Program-made: the position numbers and the translations under genes
DNA from: an uncultured Candidatus Saccharibacteria bacterium
Lineage (GTDB): Bacteria; Patescibacteriota; Saccharimonadia; Saccharimonadales; Saccharimonadaceae
DNA length: 13,804 bases
Direction: 5' to 3'
NCBI GenBank assembly: GCA_937990725.1
Contig: CALKQS010000010.1
Span: forward strand, 1-13,804
Part shown: piece after piece, positions 13,610 through 13,804 of the stretch
Layout of the letters: the number at the start of each line of letters is the position of its first letter
How positions within the stretch are numbered: position 1 is the stretch's first letter
Notes under the pieces: generated by a model
The model's input: only the letters and a program-made list of their open reading frames with translations
What the model was told of the DNA's origin: nothing
Database searches by the model: none

Positions 13610-13623
13610 AGACGCACGCGTCT
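13610..13623 (-). terminator. Possible weak terminator for the right-edge gene
   Basis: On the minus strand AGACGCGTGCGTCT can form a 5-bp stem with a tetraloop and is followed by TGTTCTT (13609-13603). Placed 40 nt after the TGA of the edge gene. The stem is short, so evidence is weak. Confidence 0.3.
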
Positions 13624-13662
13624 GTCACCTATCCTAGCTCATTTCACTCAAGTGTATAAAAC

Positions 13663-13804
13663 TCAGCGCCGCCGCGCGAGCACTGGCTGTACCCGATCAA
13701 CCCGGTTCGTCCAGACATATCCGCCAAACTGTGGCGGTATCTGCGTCACGCTCTCCGCTGTATCAAACCCAGCTGACCACTGTCCATCGCCTTCGACCAA
13801 CATT
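13663..13804 (-). CDS. 3' end of a gene, possible glycerophosphodiesterase-like C-terminus
   Basis: A minus-strand frame of 46 codons runs from the right edge to TGA (13665-13663). The visible C-terminus includes GDGQWSAGFDTAESV and GGYVWTNRVDRVQPV before a basic end ARRR. The G-x-x-W-T-N-R-x-D ending is reminiscent of the C-terminal strand of GDPD-type phosphodiesterases (T-D/N-R-P/x-D), but too little is in the window to claim it. An ATG at 13803 is probably internal. The frame, steady codon use and TGA stop support a real coding end; the 144-bp gap to rclA holds the rclA promoter and the possible terminator. Confidence 0.55.
   Translation of the reverse strand, partial: MLVEGDGQWSAGFDTAESVTQIPPQFGGYVWTNRVDRVQPVLARRR

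Noticed and set aside
1..13804. Alternative genetic code (UGA as Gly, as in Gracilibacteria)
   Set aside because: TGA ends the zinc-ribbon gene and the right-edge gene at sensible C-termini, and TGA is not seen inside any gene here.
1..13804. CRISPR array, tRNA/rRNA, IS element or integrase
   Set aside because: No regularly spaced direct repeats, no cloverleaf or rRNA motif, and no transposase-like reading frame were found.

Overview
The window carries 16 protein-coding genes, two of them cut by the window edges. It has no recognisable tRNA, rRNA, CRISPR array, insertion sequence or origin. It looks like chromosome of a small-genome bacterium with envelope-rich content. Features pointing this way are the standard code (TGA, TAG and TAA all used as stops), compact spacing, small membrane-anchored orphan proteins, a SipW/TasA-like export pair and many promoters sitting right on top of their start codons. 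I favour a Saccharibacteria (TM7)-type Patescibacterium; an actinobacterium-like organism is the main alternative. No marker gene settles this, so the taxonomy is inference.

Layout. 1-421 (-): edge-cut DUF6301-like cytoplasmic protein with its own promoter. 509-3476 (-): probable four-gene operon, read right to left: ABC ATPase, ABC-2 permease, membrane-anchored CPWC thioredoxin-fold protein, small zinc-ribbon protein. 3699-4598 (+): orphan two-TM/coiled-coil protein with a textbook TTGACA promoter. 4709-5341 (+): membrane-anchored CHAP hydrolase. 5399-6710 (+): overlapping pair, a four-TM protein with an intramembrane CVPC motif and a DsbA-like CSFC protein. 6714-7628 (-): CorA-type transporter, convergent with the DsbA gene. 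7734-8306 (-): TetR regulator. 8687-11032 (+): TasA/camelysin-like exported protein followed by a His-type (SipW/ER-like) signal peptidase fused to a LamG domain. 11119-11691 (+): small anchored four-Cys protein. 11756-12121 (-): small charged orphan. 12193-13518 (-): RclA flavoprotein (reactive-chlorine/copper defence). 13663-13804 (-): 3' end of a further gene.

How the genes may work together. Three exported proteins (TasA-like, LamG part of the peptidase, the 11119 protein) each have exactly four extracytoplasmic cysteines. The same window encodes two thioredoxin-fold exported proteins and a CxxC integral membrane protein coupled to one of them. This suggests a locally clustered surface-assembly and disulfide-forming system, with CHAP hydrolase, CorA and ABC exporter as other envelope functions, and RclA as oxidant defence.

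Two expression styles are visible. Five promoter-proximal genes (4709, 5399, 7628, 11119, 12121) have a -10 hexamer ending only 6-10 nt before ATG and no Shine-Dalgarno, so are predicted leaderless. The other genes have good Shine-Dalgarno sequences. The best novel candidates are the CVPC membrane protein/DsbA pair, the signal peptidase-LamG fusion with its TasA-like neighbour, and the leaderless promoter class.
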